This document shows, piece after piece, positions 43,801 through 51,779 of a stretch of 64,000 bases of DNA. Positions within the stretch are counted from its first letter, which is position 1. Every line of letters begins with the position of its first letter. The position numbers and the translations under genes are program-made. Location: assembly GCF_003285545.1 (NCBI RefSeq), contig NZ_QLNV01000005.1, forward strand, positions 1 to 64,000, given 5' to 3'. This DNA is from Sinomicrobium soli (GTDB lineage: Bacteria > Bacteroidota > Bacteroidia > Flavobacteriales > Flavobacteriaceae). Below the pieces are notes generated by a model. It was not told the DNA's origin and did no database searches. It saw nothing but the letters and a program-made list of their open reading frames with translations.

Positions 43801-44827
43801 AGAAGGAAAGTCACAGAATACCGGCCTGGGGCTGGCCCTGGTAAAAAGCCTGACCGGGTTTCTCGAAGGGTCGTTACACATCGCTTCGGAACCCGGTGAA
43901 GGGACGAAGGTCAATGTGCGGTTTCCATTGCTGTTAAAGGCCCCTGAAAGCCATAAGATCGCACCGGTGGCGGGCAACAGGGCAGCAGGCCTGCTTCCCG
44001 GGGATACGGGTGACGGTGAAAATACCGGTCCTGACGAGACATCAACTCCGGCTTCCGGGGGAAATTACAAGATCATTATCGCAGAAGACAATACCGAGCT
44101 GATGCGCTTTCTTCAGAAACATTTTTCAAGGAGGTTTAATGTCATCGTTGCAAAAGACGGCATGCAGGTACTGGAGAAAATGAAAAACAATACCCCCGAC
44201 CTGATCGTTTCGGATGTAAAAATGCCTGAGCTGAACGGGATAGATCTCTGCAAGAGAATAAAATCGAACCCGGAAACCCGGTATATCCCCTTTGTGCTGC
44301 TGACCGCAAAGGACGAAGAGCAGCTCAAACTGGATGCCCTTGCGGCCGGGGCCAATGCCTATCTGTCCAAACCCTTTAATCTCAGGGAACTGGAACTGCT
44401 CATAAAAAACCTGCTCGAGACCGGGAAAAACCTGGAAAACCGGTTTTCCCCGATCAGCGGGATAAAAGACGATATACCCATGCCGGCCAATAACCGGGAC
44501 AGGGAATTTCTGCGGAAAATAGTGTCGCTGGTCGAAGCGAACTACCAGGACCCCAAATTCGGAGTGGAAACCCTGGCCGACCGGGCAGGGATAAGCCGGT
44601 CATTGCTACACCTTAAAATGAAACAGGTAACGGGATTGAGCGCTTCCGGGTATATAAAAAGGATTCGTATGAAAAAGGCATGCCGGTGGATCAGGGCCGG
44701 AAAAAGTATTTCCGAAGTCGCTTATAACGTGGGTTACAGCGACCCCAATTATTTCAGCAGGGCATTTAAAAAGGAATTCGGGCAAACCCCTTCCCGTTTT
44801 GCGGGAAAACAGGGAGGCGGCAGATGA
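40802..44827 (+). CDS. Hybrid two-component system sensor/AraC regulator (HTCS)
   Basis: A 1341-aa one-polypeptide regulator. A signal peptide (~1-25) precedes a periplasmic double beta-propeller of Reg_prop repeats (~28-690), seen as recurring DxxGxLWxGTxxGL units. A Y_Y_Y Ig-like domain (~700-765) and a membrane helix (~770-790, ALYTLLCLLLIYAYW) follow. Next are HisKA (HKLNFFTFISHEFKTPLTLI, phospho-His near 825), HATPase (~930-1045, ANLISNALKNTPAGG, TDNGNGMS, GLGLALVKSL), a receiver (~1088-1205, DLIVSDVKMPELNGI, phospho-Asp near 1137) and an AraC helix-turn-helix (~1243-1338). It senses a locus-specific oligosaccharide and activates the divergent PUL operon. Confidence 0.96.
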   Translation: MKTFRQHMAYTIILIVCFPNHTSTAQERIFEKITVKEGLSHSTVYDIAQDEYGVMWFGTREGLNSFDGNRITTFKHDKSGPGSLSDSEVNAIRATHSGLLVGTYKGLDRYVPETHRFERILHGVAVSTIFETPDSTVFAGTQQGLFKIEGKKKTLLLEGMAIQDMAAFRTNVFWVALHQRILLINNMGEVISEYSLPESPYNNTAKNVYTINTLFKDSEGTLWMGTSHGLFYFDTGKDRFNHIGLTDRDNIEAEVIRSILEDTEGNLWLGTESGIFVFDRKKGSVINYTQSFNVQPETLSDKSVYSLFQSRDNIIWAGTYFGGVNYTMPGSNGIRKYMPGDYRNSINGKAVSQITGLDDGTIWIGTEDGGVSIFHPDRQHFDRLTTRDGLSSNNVHAIEEDGQGNVWIGTFLGGINRYDKKDGTITVYKNSGDTSGSLSNNYVYAILQDRNGTLWAGTQYGLNTFDYGSGEFHLFMPGELGDKFVYDILEDRRGNLWFCTRHNGVYQYLTDRKKLVRYTVSDEKRGHFISAYEDSGGTIWFGTLNDGLFRYDYGQGALSPFMLNDRLPNKNTYGMLEDDEGRLWISTNSGISVYTPGSTELLHLEVKDGLSTNQFNFKSFYRDARGRLYFGSINGLNVIDPGKLNVSPGAPGIRFTGLQLFNKAVPIDRDGVLKEDLNYVGKIVLKHNQNVLGLEYNAIDYLQGASVRYAYKLDGFDENWNRVGTKNNATYTNLEPGDYVFRVRTLPFTSVNNEKQVQLTILPPFWKSNGAYALYTLLCLLLIYAYWRFVRFVHAQKLAVQMERLEKEKIRELNQHKLNFFTFISHEFKTPLTLIIASVEKYFKESVNRASPPEELLSVKRGAEKLNQLIFQLLEFRKIETDHARLELRKGDIILFLRNTFDAFTPLFSRKEVKYTFKSHFKEYHCYFDPEKVEMIVANLISNALKNTPAGGTITLQVAISTALDSRKRSLMDIDVTDNGNGMSPEQAAHITEPFYRTDGEGKSQNTGLGLALVKSLTGFLEGSLHIASEPGEGTKVNVRFPLLLKAPESHKIAPVAGNRAAGLLPGDTGDGENTGPDETSTPASGGNYKIIIAEDNTELMRFLQKHFSRRFNVIVAKDGMQVLEKMKNNTPDLIVSDVKMPELNGIDLCKRIKSNPETRYIPFVLLTAKDEEQLKLDALAAGANAYLSKPFNLRELELLIKNLLETGKNLENRFSPISGIKDDIPMPANNRDREFLRKIVSLVEANYQDPKFGVETLADRAGISRSLLHLKMKQVTGLSASGYIKRIRMKKACRWIRAGKSISEVAYNVGYSDPNYFSRAFKKEFGQTPSRFAGKQGGGR

Positions 44828-44856
44828 GAGCCGGTTTGCCTGGCAGCACTACCGGA

Positions 44857-45795
44857 TCACAGCATTCCGTTTTCGTAAAAACCCTGCAATAAGACAGCCC
44901 CGAGAGGGACCAGTACGAGCGACAATCCGGTAGAGAGCAGGATCAGTAAAGCCGCTTCTTCTTCCCGTGATTTCAGGAAGGAAGCAAAAACCGCAAGATT
45001 GACCGCTATGGGAAAAAGCGATACAAGGGCCATGACCTGTCGTTCTTCCGGGTTCAGCCCGTTTATCAGCCTGTATTCCAGGAATAACAGGAGCGCTGCA
45101 ACAGCGATGGCTGCCAGAACCCGGAAACCGAGTATCCGGGCATAGTAGTTCCATGAAACCGCCCGGAATTTTATATGGGTAAGGCTCATCCCGATAATGG
45201 TCATTCCGGCAACTGAAACGAGAACACTCAGAGCGCGGCTTACGGGACCCATAATCGCGGGAGAATGTACGTTAAAAACCTTCAGGATAAGCGCCAGGCT
45301 TATGGCGTAGATAAAAGGAACTTTAAACACTTCGCTTACAGCCTTCCGCGTAGTGAACCTCGATTTTGCCACCTGTATAAACCCGAAGATATTGCCGTAG
45401 AGTGCCGACCCTATGTAAATGCAGATAAGTATGGTAATGCCTTCTTCCCCGAACAGGGCAGTCACTACCGGAATGCCGAAGAAAGCGACATTAAAGTAGG
45501 CATAGCTGCTCTTCAGTATATTGATGTTCAGCGAGGGTTTCAGTTTGTGTTTTACCCATACGGCCGGCAGCAGCATCAAGGCAGACAGGGAGAAAGACAT
45601 CACTGCCAGAATGGCTATGTTGGCGGCACGGGCTTCCAGCACCTTGTCTATGACCAGTACAGGCAGGAGTACAAAGAGCAGGGGCTTGTTGATATAAGCT
45701 TTGGGAACCAGCTTGTGCCTGCTCAGGATGTAACCTGCCGGAATAAAACAGAGATAGGGAAATAAATTGAAGTAAAGCGACTTAAGAACGTCCAT
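44857..45795 (-). CDS. AEC-family (auxin efflux carrier-like) permease
   Basis: A 312-aa polytopic membrane protein of the AEC/BART family with about ten hydrophobic segments. NLFPYLCFIPAGYILSRHKLVP and the paired half SVAGMTIIGMSLTHIKF are the usual family landmarks (Asn/Pro-containing broken helices in each half). It transports organic anions or related small solutes; the substrate is unknown. Its start overlaps the end of the FAD/NAD(P)-binding protein by 14 nt, so the two are translationally coupled and likely share a pathway. It is convergent with the HTCS gene. Confidence 0.82.
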   Translation of the reverse strand: MDVLKSLYFNLFPYLCFIPAGYILSRHKLVPKAYINKPLLFVLLPVLVIDKVLEARAANIAILAVMSFSLSALMLLPAVWVKHKLKPSLNINILKSSYAYFNVAFFGIPVVTALFGEEGITILICIYIGSALYGNIFGFIQVAKSRFTTRKAVSEVFKVPFIYAISLALILKVFNVHSPAIMGPVSRALSVLVSVAGMTIIGMSLTHIKFRAVSWNYYARILGFRVLAAIAVAALLLFLEYRLINGLNPEERQVMALVSLFPIAVNLAVFASFLKSREEEAALLILLSTGLSLVLVPLGAVLLQGFYENGML

Positions 45796-47299
45796 TCCGG
45801 GTAATTTTAGAAATGATCCCGGTGGCCATCCGGGCTATGGTCCTTACGTTGAACCACACGGCGTTCACATCCATCAGCATTCCGTTTACCAGGTGTCCCA
45901 CGCCGTAGATGTGCGTTCCGCCCTTTTCCGAGATACACTGCATGGTATGCGGATCGATAACGGCACCGCCCAAGGGGTGGGGTTGAAGGTATTTTTTCTT
46001 GAGCAGGTTTTCCAGTAGAATATTGTCCATCTCTTCCAGTTTTCCCGCACTTCCGGTAGCGTTCACCAGTTTGTCCGCATTGTGGGTCCTTCCCGAAGCG
46101 GTATGGATCCGGAACTGCCTGCTTCCGCGGTCGAATTCCACTTTTTCGTTTTCGGCTACGACTTCCAGGGTCCCTTCCCGGAGCAGGGCGGCGATCTTCC
46201 GGGCATTGTAAAGGGGCATGGCATGCCTGTTGGCCTTCCAGTAGCTTCCGAGCCACTTCCGGAACATCTGTTGTTCTCCGGGGTCCATCCATCCCCAGAT
46301 CACCGAGGTATCGTAGCGCAGCGCATACGTCATGTTCAGTACGGTATCTCCTCCCTTTTCCGCCAGCCGGATATCGTCTTCGAGGAAAGGCAGGGGCGGC
46401 CTGGCACGGCGTTTCATGGCTTTCCAGTCCGGCTTTTTGCCTTCGGCAGCCTCTACATCCTTTATAAAAAGCCGGAAAAGCTCCTTTACGGTGGGGGAGT
46501 GGTCTTTCTGCCGTTTTAGCCGGTGCAGGTTCTGGAGGGTGAGATGGTGTTTTTCTATATTACCGGCCTCATCAGGCTGTACCCTGGGCAGCATGCCATC
46601 AGGCGAAAACATGGTGATCTTTCCACGGTGCCCGTTATCCACCAGGGTCATGACGGTATCTATCCCGCTGAGGCTGGTTCCCAGGATGCCTACGTGATCC
46701 TTTTTTTCTATCCTTTCCCGTAAGCGGTGTACGGGCCAGGGAAAGTCGATATATTCCCTGAGTGCACCAAATTCTTTAAAGGAATTGGGCTTGGGAGTTC
46801 CCGGAGCCAGCAGTATTTCGTCGGCGGTAACGGAAGAACCGTTGTCCAGCATTACAGTCAGCTGCTCGTTCTCCAGGCGGTCTATCTCCGTGGCTTCTGC
46901 GTGTATCAGGTCTACGGAGATCCCGTGTTTCCGGGCCTTTCCGATGTTTTTTTCCAGTTCTCCCGCTACGTAATGCCCGTACAGTATCCTGCTGGTATAG
47001 GCACTTTCCTCGTCACTGCCGCCCTTGACATCGCTTCTTTCCTTTCCCCCGCGATTGCGGAGCCATTCGGCAAAGTGGCCCGGCTCGTAAGCGTAGATCC
47101 CCATGAGGTCGGCCTGGGTGTTCAGCAGGTGCGACCTCTGTTCGGTGCCGAAAGCGACCCCGTAACCTACGCGGGCACTGCGTTCTATGAGGGTGAAACG
47201 GACCTTTTTGTATAGTTTCCCGGTAATAGTAAGGATAAGGAGTTCTATAAGAGCAGCCGACCCACAGGCCCCGCCACCGATGATCACAACGTTTTTCAT
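45782..47299 (-). CDS. FAD/NAD(P)-binding protein (NAD_binding_9 type)
   Basis: A 505-aa cytosolic flavoprotein. MKNVVIIGGGACGSAALIELL is the dinucleotide-binding motif, preferred as the N-terminus (ATG 47299) over an in-frame codon at 47320. RSARVGYGVAFGTEQRSHLLNTQADLMGIYAYEPGHFAEWLR is the block typical of the FAD-NAD(P)-binding family PF13454, related to flavin N-hydroxylating mono-oxygenases. HVGILGTSLSGIDTVMTLVDNG is a second nucleotide-binding motif, and KLVNATGSAGKLEEMDN gives the ATG-type block. The reaction is unknown. It is coupled with the AEC permease, which suggests a small organic substrate or product that is transported. Confidence 0.8.
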   Translation of the reverse strand: MKNVVIIGGGACGSAALIELLILTITGKLYKKVRFTLIERSARVGYGVAFGTEQRSHLLNTQADLMGIYAYEPGHFAEWLRNRGGKERSDVKGGSDEESAYTSRILYGHYVAGELEKNIGKARKHGISVDLIHAEATEIDRLENEQLTVMLDNGSSVTADEILLAPGTPKPNSFKEFGALREYIDFPWPVHRLRERIEKKDHVGILGTSLSGIDTVMTLVDNGHRGKITMFSPDGMLPRVQPDEAGNIEKHHLTLQNLHRLKRQKDHSPTVKELFRLFIKDVEAAEGKKPDWKAMKRRARPPLPFLEDDIRLAEKGGDTVLNMTYALRYDTSVIWGWMDPGEQQMFRKWLGSYWKANRHAMPLYNARKIAALLREGTLEVVAENEKVEFDRGSRQFRIHTASGRTHNADKLVNATGSAGKLEEMDNILLENLLKKKYLQPHPLGGAVIDPHTMQCISEKGGTHIYGVGHLVNGMLMDVNAVWFNVRTIARMATGIISKITRNGRS

Positions 47300-47387
47300 G
47301 GTTTCCTGTTCGCTTAGCATCTAAGTTAAAGAGATAAAAGGGAACAAAAAAATATAATGTCCTGCGTCTGAACCGCCATCCGGTGCC

Positions 47388-48533
47388 CTAAGCCCTGTGC
47401 AGCAACCTCGTGAGCTTTATGGAAAGGTCGGTAAGGATGATCTTGGCATTGCCGTTGCGCTCTATGTGATAGATGGCATCCTGCAATTCTCCGTTGATCC
47501 CGTTGATATTGTTGCCGCTTACGAAGGGTGCGAATTTTTCCAGCCGGAAACTTTCCGTCCGGAACTCCATAAATACCAGCGACGGAGCATTGTAGTTGAG
47601 GAGTAATGCCTGCCTGAAGACATCCATACAATAGTGGAGAAAGAGTTTCTGTGTTTCCCTGCCGGTTGCCGCGATCTCTTCGCCCCAGGCGATGAGGTCG
47701 TGAATGGCAGCCTTGTTGCCCCTGGCCCTGAAGGCAGTGCGTACCCAGGTAATAAACCAGGTCTCGAAAGTCAGGTCGTTCTGGTCTTTGTCGGCCAGGA
47801 CGAGCGCCTTGTTGTAGTCGCCATTGGCCTGGTGGGCAATTTTTACCGCTTCGTTTTCCGGGATGCCCCGGGCGGTAAGCCCGGTGCGTACCGCTATTTC
47901 CGACAGGGGGGGGAAATGCAGTATCTGGCATCGGGAAAGAATGGTCTGCAAAATCTGTCCCTCGTCCTTTGCAAGGAGCAGGAAAAGCGTTTTTTGCGGA
48001 GGTTCTTCTATGAGTTTGAGAAGCTTGTTGGCCGCTGCAATGTTCATCTTTTCCGCCATCCAGATGATCATCACCTTATAACCGCCTTCATACGATTTTA
48101 ACGAAAGTGATTTTACGATGTCCTGGGCTTCGTCCACACCGATCTGCCCCTGCTTGTTCTCAATGCCCAGGGACTGGTACCATTCGAACAGCGTGCCATA
48201 GGGTTTTTGTTTCAGGAACTGCCGCCATTCCTCGAGGAAGTGATTGCTCACCGGGTGCGATTTCACCCTGGAGTTGCCCGCTACGGGAAAGGCAAAATGA
48301 AGGTCGGGATGTGCCAGGTGGTCGAACTTCAGGTTGCAGGAAGCATTTCCCGTATCGTTCTCCCCGCCCTGGTTTCCGCAAAGCACATACCGGGCATAGG
48401 CAATGGCCATCGGGAGTACCCCGCTGCCTTCATTGCCCACAAAGAGTTGTGCATGCGGAATGCGTTGCTGGTCTGCGCTTACCGTAAGGTGCTTTTTTAT
48501 GTGCTCCTGTCCGAGAATATCTTTGAATAGCAT
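47388..48533 (-). CDS. holB: DNA polymerase III subunit delta'
   Basis: A 381-aa clamp-loader subunit of the AAA+ family. MLFKDILGQEHIKKHLTVSADQQRIPHAQLFVGNEGSGVLPMAIAYARYVLC covers the fold start and a degenerate Walker A (GNEGSGVL, lacking the Lys-Thr pair, as expected for a non-hydrolysing delta' subunit). VMIIWMAEKMNIAAANKLLKLIEEPPQKTLFLLLAKDEGQILQTILSRCQILHF holds the Walker B-like region and the SRC sensor motif shared with tau/gamma. The C-terminal helical collar follows from about residue 240. The start is an ATG directly preceded by a -7 promoter element (48537-48545). Confidence 0.9.
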   Translation of the reverse strand: MLFKDILGQEHIKKHLTVSADQQRIPHAQLFVGNEGSGVLPMAIAYARYVLCGNQGGENDTGNASCNLKFDHLAHPDLHFAFPVAGNSRVKSHPVSNHFLEEWRQFLKQKPYGTLFEWYQSLGIENKQGQIGVDEAQDIVKSLSLKSYEGGYKVMIIWMAEKMNIAAANKLLKLIEEPPQKTLFLLLAKDEGQILQTILSRCQILHFPPLSEIAVRTGLTARGIPENEAVKIAHQANGDYNKALVLADKDQNDLTFETWFITWVRTAFRARGNKAAIHDLIAWGEEIAATGRETQKLFLHYCMDVFRQALLLNYNAPSLVFMEFRTESFRLEKFAPFVSGNNINGINGELQDAIYHIERNGNAKIILTDLSIKLTRLLHRA

Positions 48534-48536
48534 ATG

Positions 48537-48545
48537 GCAAATATA
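48537..48545 (-). promoter_or_regulatory. Bacteroidota -7 promoter element of holB
   Basis: TATATTTGC on the minus strand, an exact TAnnTTTGC match ending 3 nt before the holB ATG. This is the same spacing as at rbfA and implies a leaderless message. Confidence 0.6.
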
Positions 48546-48618
48546 GCGTGTTTCCCCAAATATGGGGTATTTAACAATATTCTAATAAAACCGCTGGTTC
48601 GGAAAACCAATATTTAAT

Positions 48619-48626
48619 TACATTTG
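48619..48626 (+). promoter_or_regulatory. Possible -7 promoter element of pgk
   Basis: TACATTTG matches TAnnTTTG, 73 nt before the pgk start codon, leaving a leader of about 65 nt. Confidence 0.5.
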
Positions 48627-48699
48627 TGCTCCATAGTATCCCTGTTTAGCTTTATGACAGACAGGGAACACTTGTTTTAAAACCGTAAATACACACTTT

Positions 48700-49890
48700 A
48701 TGAAGACCATAGATGATTTCGATTTCAAAGGAAAGAAAGCATTGATCCGGGTAGATTTTAATGTGCCCCTCGACGGGGAGTTCAACGTTACCGATACTAC
48801 ACGTATAGAGGCAGCAAAACCCACGATTATCAAGATACTGGAAGACGGGGGAAGCGCGGTGTTGATGAGCCATCTCGGGCGTCCGAAAGGGCAGCCCCAG
48901 GATGCCCTGTCGCTGAAGCACATTGTAGGGGCGGTATCGGACATCATCAGTGTGAAGGTGAATTTTGTAGAAGACTGCGTAGGCAGAAAGGCAGAGGAGG
49001 CCGTCGCCAACCTTAAGAGCGGCGAGATACTGTTGCTGGAAAACCTCAGGTTTCACGCCGAGGAGGAAAAGGGAGACGAAGCTTTTGCAGAACAGCTGTC
49101 AAAGCTGGGGGATATCTATGTAAACGATGCTTTCGGTACGGCACACCGCGCCCACGCATCGACCACTATCGCAGCGAAGTTCTTTGAGGGAAGAAAGTGT
49201 TTCGGATACCTGCTGGCCAAGGAGATAAAGAGTATTGACAAGGTGATGAAAGACGGTGAAAAACCCGTAACCGCCATACTGGGAGGATCGAAAGTCTCTT
49301 CCAAGATTACCATTATAGAAAACATACTGGACAAGATAGACCATCTTATTATCGGGGGAGGCATGACCTATACCTTTGTGAAGGCACAGGGAGGAAAGAT
49401 CGGGGATTCCATTTGTGAGGATGACAAGCAGGAACTCGCTCTGGACATCCTGAAAAGGGCCGAAGAAAAAGGTGTAAAGGTACACTTGCCCGTAGATGTT
49501 ATTGCTGCCGATGATTTCAGCAACGATGCCAATACACAGGAAGTTCCCGTAGACCAGATTCCCGACGGATGGCAGGGACTGGATGCAGGGCCGGAAACAC
49601 TGGAGCAGTTCAGAGAAGTCATCCTGCAGTCCAGGACCATACTCTGGAACGGCCCTATAGGGGTTTTTGAAATGGAACGCTTCCAGAACGGCACCAAGGC
49701 CATAGGTTATGCCATAGAGGAAGCCACCAGAAAGGGAGCGTTTTCACTGGTAGGCGGCGGAGATTCCGTAGCCGCCGTAAAACAGTTCGGGTTCGAGGAT
49801 AAGGTGAGCTATGTATCTACCGGGGGAGGGGCCATGCTGGAAAGCCTGGAAGGAAAAACACTCCCGGGAATTGCCGCCATACTGGAATAG
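48700..49890 (+). CDS. pgk: Phosphoglycerate kinase
   Basis: A 396-aa glycolytic enzyme transferring phosphate between 1,3-bisphosphoglycerate and [18 protein letters not shown] is the signature near residues 13-27. SHLGRPKGQ and [42 protein letters not shown] cover substrate binding. [12 protein letters not shown] and [13 protein letters not shown] line the nucleotide domain. [43 protein letters not shown] is the canonical C-terminus. Length is standard. It is a single gene with a strong terminator (49927-49960) and a GTAAGCGCTTAC palindrome just past the stop. Confidence 0.98.
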   Translation: MKTIDDFDFKGKKALIRVDFNVPLDGEFNVTDTTRIEAAKPTIIKILEDGGSAVLMSHLGRPKGQPQDALSLKHIVGAVSDIISVKVNFVEDCVGRKAEEAVANLKSGEILLLENLRFHAEEEKGDEAFAEQLSKLGDIYVNDAFGTAHRAHASTTIAAKFFEGRKCFGYLLAKEIKSIDKVMKDGEKPVTAILGGSKVSSKITIIENILDKIDHLIIGGGMTYTFVKAQGGKIGDSICEDDKQELALDILKRAEEKGVKVHLPVDVIAADDFSNDANTQEVPVDQIPDGWQGLDAGPETLEQFREVILQSRTILWNGPIGVFEMERFQNGTKAIGYAIEEATRKGAFSLVGGGDSVAAVKQFGFEDKVSYVSTGGGAMLESLEGKTLPGIAAILE

Positions 49891-49891
49891 C

Positions 49892-49903
49892 GTAAGCGCT
49901 TAC
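49892..49903. promoter_or_regulatory. 12-bp palindrome past pgk
   Basis: GTAAGCGCTTAC, a perfect palindrome starting 2 nt after the pgk stop. It resembles an operator half-site pair in form only. Function is unknown. Confidence 0.25.
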
Positions 49904-49926
49904 TGCCCTGTTGATTGAGAATATAC

Positions 49927-49960
49927 CCCCGTCTTTTGCGAATAAAGGCGGGGATTTTTT
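49927..49960 (+). terminator. Terminator of pgk
   Basis: CCCCGTCTT (49927-49935) pairs with AAGGCGGGG (49945-49953), one G-U pair, followed after one base by T6 (49955-49960). It is a classical intrinsic terminator. Confidence 0.88.
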
Positions 49961-50045
49961 ATTTTAACATCCTCTAAGGCTATTATTTAAACGAAAAATA
50001 CGATTTTTACGGAATTTCTGTTTTATTAAAAATAACCTAAACCCG

Positions 50046-51596
50046 ATGAAGAGCTTTTTTACTACCCTTTTATTTATTGTATTGATCGTTCCGGGCCATG
50101 CGCAGGATATTGCAGAAGCAGACCGGAAGCAGGAAAGCGACTTTTCAGGAACACCTGTAATTACCGGGAGGGACAACGACTCCATAATTCCCGATGTGAC
50201 CATAGAAAAGGTAGATGGCAAATTCCGACTTCGCGATAACGTGCTCGCTGCGCGTATAGACAGCATGTGGCGAAAGGAACTCTATGACAGCAGTCTTTTC
50301 GATACCATTGCCGAAGCCATCAGCTCGATGGAATACAAAGACATAGCGTACAGCGAACTTCCTACCGACGTATTAAAGGCCCGTCTCGAGGCCTTAAATG
50401 AAAAAACACCTTTTAACGTTTCGTATAACCCGGAGCTCGAGAGTGTTATCAAGAATTTTCTCAAGAACAAAAGGGGCTTCCTGGAGCGAACCATGCTGAA
50501 GAGCCAGTACTATTTTCCCCTGTTTGAGCAGGAACTTGACAATAACGACATTCCGCTGGAGATGAAATACCTGGCCATTATCGAATCTGCCCTGAACCCC
50601 AGGGCCAGGTCCTGGGCCGGTGCTACCGGGATCTGGCAGTTTATGTACAGCACGGGAAAAATGTACGGGCTGGAAGTCAGTTCGTATGTAGATGAGCGGA
50701 GCGACCCGGTAAAGTCTACCAAGGCGGCCTGTATATACCTGGGAAAACTCTATGAAATATTCGGCGACTGGGACCTGGCGCTGGCAGCGTATAACTCCGG
50801 CCCCGGAAATGTGTCCAAGGCCATACGGCGTTCCGGAGGATACCAGAACTACTGGAACCTCCGGCCTTTCCTTCCGAGGGAAACCGCCGGCTACGTACCC
50901 TCGTTCCTGGCCATGATGTATATTTTCGAATATGCGGATGAACACGGACTAAAAGTTCCCCGGCCGGAAATGCCCTATTTCGAGACCGATACGGTACACC
51001 TGAAACGGTCGGTCAGCTTTGACCAGGTCTCTGAAATTGTGGGAATTGAAGTCGAGCAACTGCAGTTCCTGAACCCGGCCTATAAACTCGATGTCGTGCC
51101 GTGTATCAAGGGAGAGGTACACTCGTTGCGCCTGCCTTCCGAGGCCCTGGGAAAGTTTATTACCAACGAGAATGCCATATATGCCCATATAGAAGCCGAA
51201 GAGGCCAAAAAGGAAAAACCCCTTCCGCAGTTCTTTGAAAAGAACAGCAGTCTTACCTACAGGGTCAGGAAGGGAGATTACCTGGGCCGGATAGCCAGCA
51301 AATACGGGGTGCGGGTAAGCGACATCAAAAAGTGGAACGGGCTCAGGAATAACCGCCTTAAAATAGGGCAGAAGCTTACGATATACTCCCGGAAGGCGAT
51401 GCTTGCGGCGGCAAAAAGTACCAAAGATGTTCAGAATGCACCCGAAAACAGGATATATACCGTAAAGAGCGGAGATACACTCTGGACCATTTCGAGAAAA
51501 TTTCAGGGAATTTCCATAAAGAATATACGAGAATGGAACGATATTAGTGGCGATAAACTAAAACCGGGAATGAAGCTGAAGCTTTGTAACTGTTAG
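50046..51596 (+). CDS. Lytic transglycosylase with two LysM domains (MltD-like)
   Basis: A 516-aa exported murein hydrolase. MKSFFTTLLFIVLIVPGHAQ is a signal peptide. The SLT domain (~165-270) holds EMKYLAIIESALNPRARSWAGATGIWQFMYSTGKMYGL with catalytic Glu180, then GDWDLALAAYNSGPGNVSKAIRRSGG. Two LysM peptidoglycan-binding domains follow at ~403-447 (YRVRKGDYLGRIASKYGV) and ~469-514 (YTVKSGDTLWTISRKFQG). It cleaves glycan strands to 1,6-anhydro ends for remodelling. No lipobox is present, in contrast with E. coli MltD. It probably belongs with the following DUF4837 gene only loosely (a 183-nt gap). Confidence 0.93.
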   Translation: MKSFFTTLLFIVLIVPGHAQDIAEADRKQESDFSGTPVITGRDNDSIIPDVTIEKVDGKFRLRDNVLAARIDSMWRKELYDSSLFDTIAEAISSMEYKDIAYSELPTDVLKARLEALNEKTPFNVSYNPELESVIKNFLKNKRGFLERTMLKSQYYFPLFEQELDNNDIPLEMKYLAIIESALNPRARSWAGATGIWQFMYSTGKMYGLEVSSYVDERSDPVKSTKAACIYLGKLYEIFGDWDLALAAYNSGPGNVSKAIRRSGGYQNYWNLRPFLPRETAGYVPSFLAMMYIFEYADEHGLKVPRPEMPYFETDTVHLKRSVSFDQVSEIVGIEVEQLQFLNPAYKLDVVPCIKGEVHSLRLPSEALGKFITNENAIYAHIEAEEAKKEKPLPQFFEKNSSLTYRVRKGDYLGRIASKYGVRVSDIKKWNGLRNNRLKIGQKLTIYSRKAMLAAAKSTKDVQNAPENRIYTVKSGDTLWTISRKFQGISIKNIREWNDISGDKLKPGMKLKLCNC

Positions 51597-51779
51597 AAAC
51601 TGTTTGATTTTGTTTTTGGAATATTTTATAGTGTATTTTTTTGCCAGACGAGGGTATTTGGAGCCACATAGCCATAGCTACGTGGGGAACAAATAGCCGA
51701 AGTATGGTAAAAAAAGACGCATAAAAGAACCAAAGGATAAAATTTAAACAGTTTCTTGGAACCACTAAAACCTGAAAAA

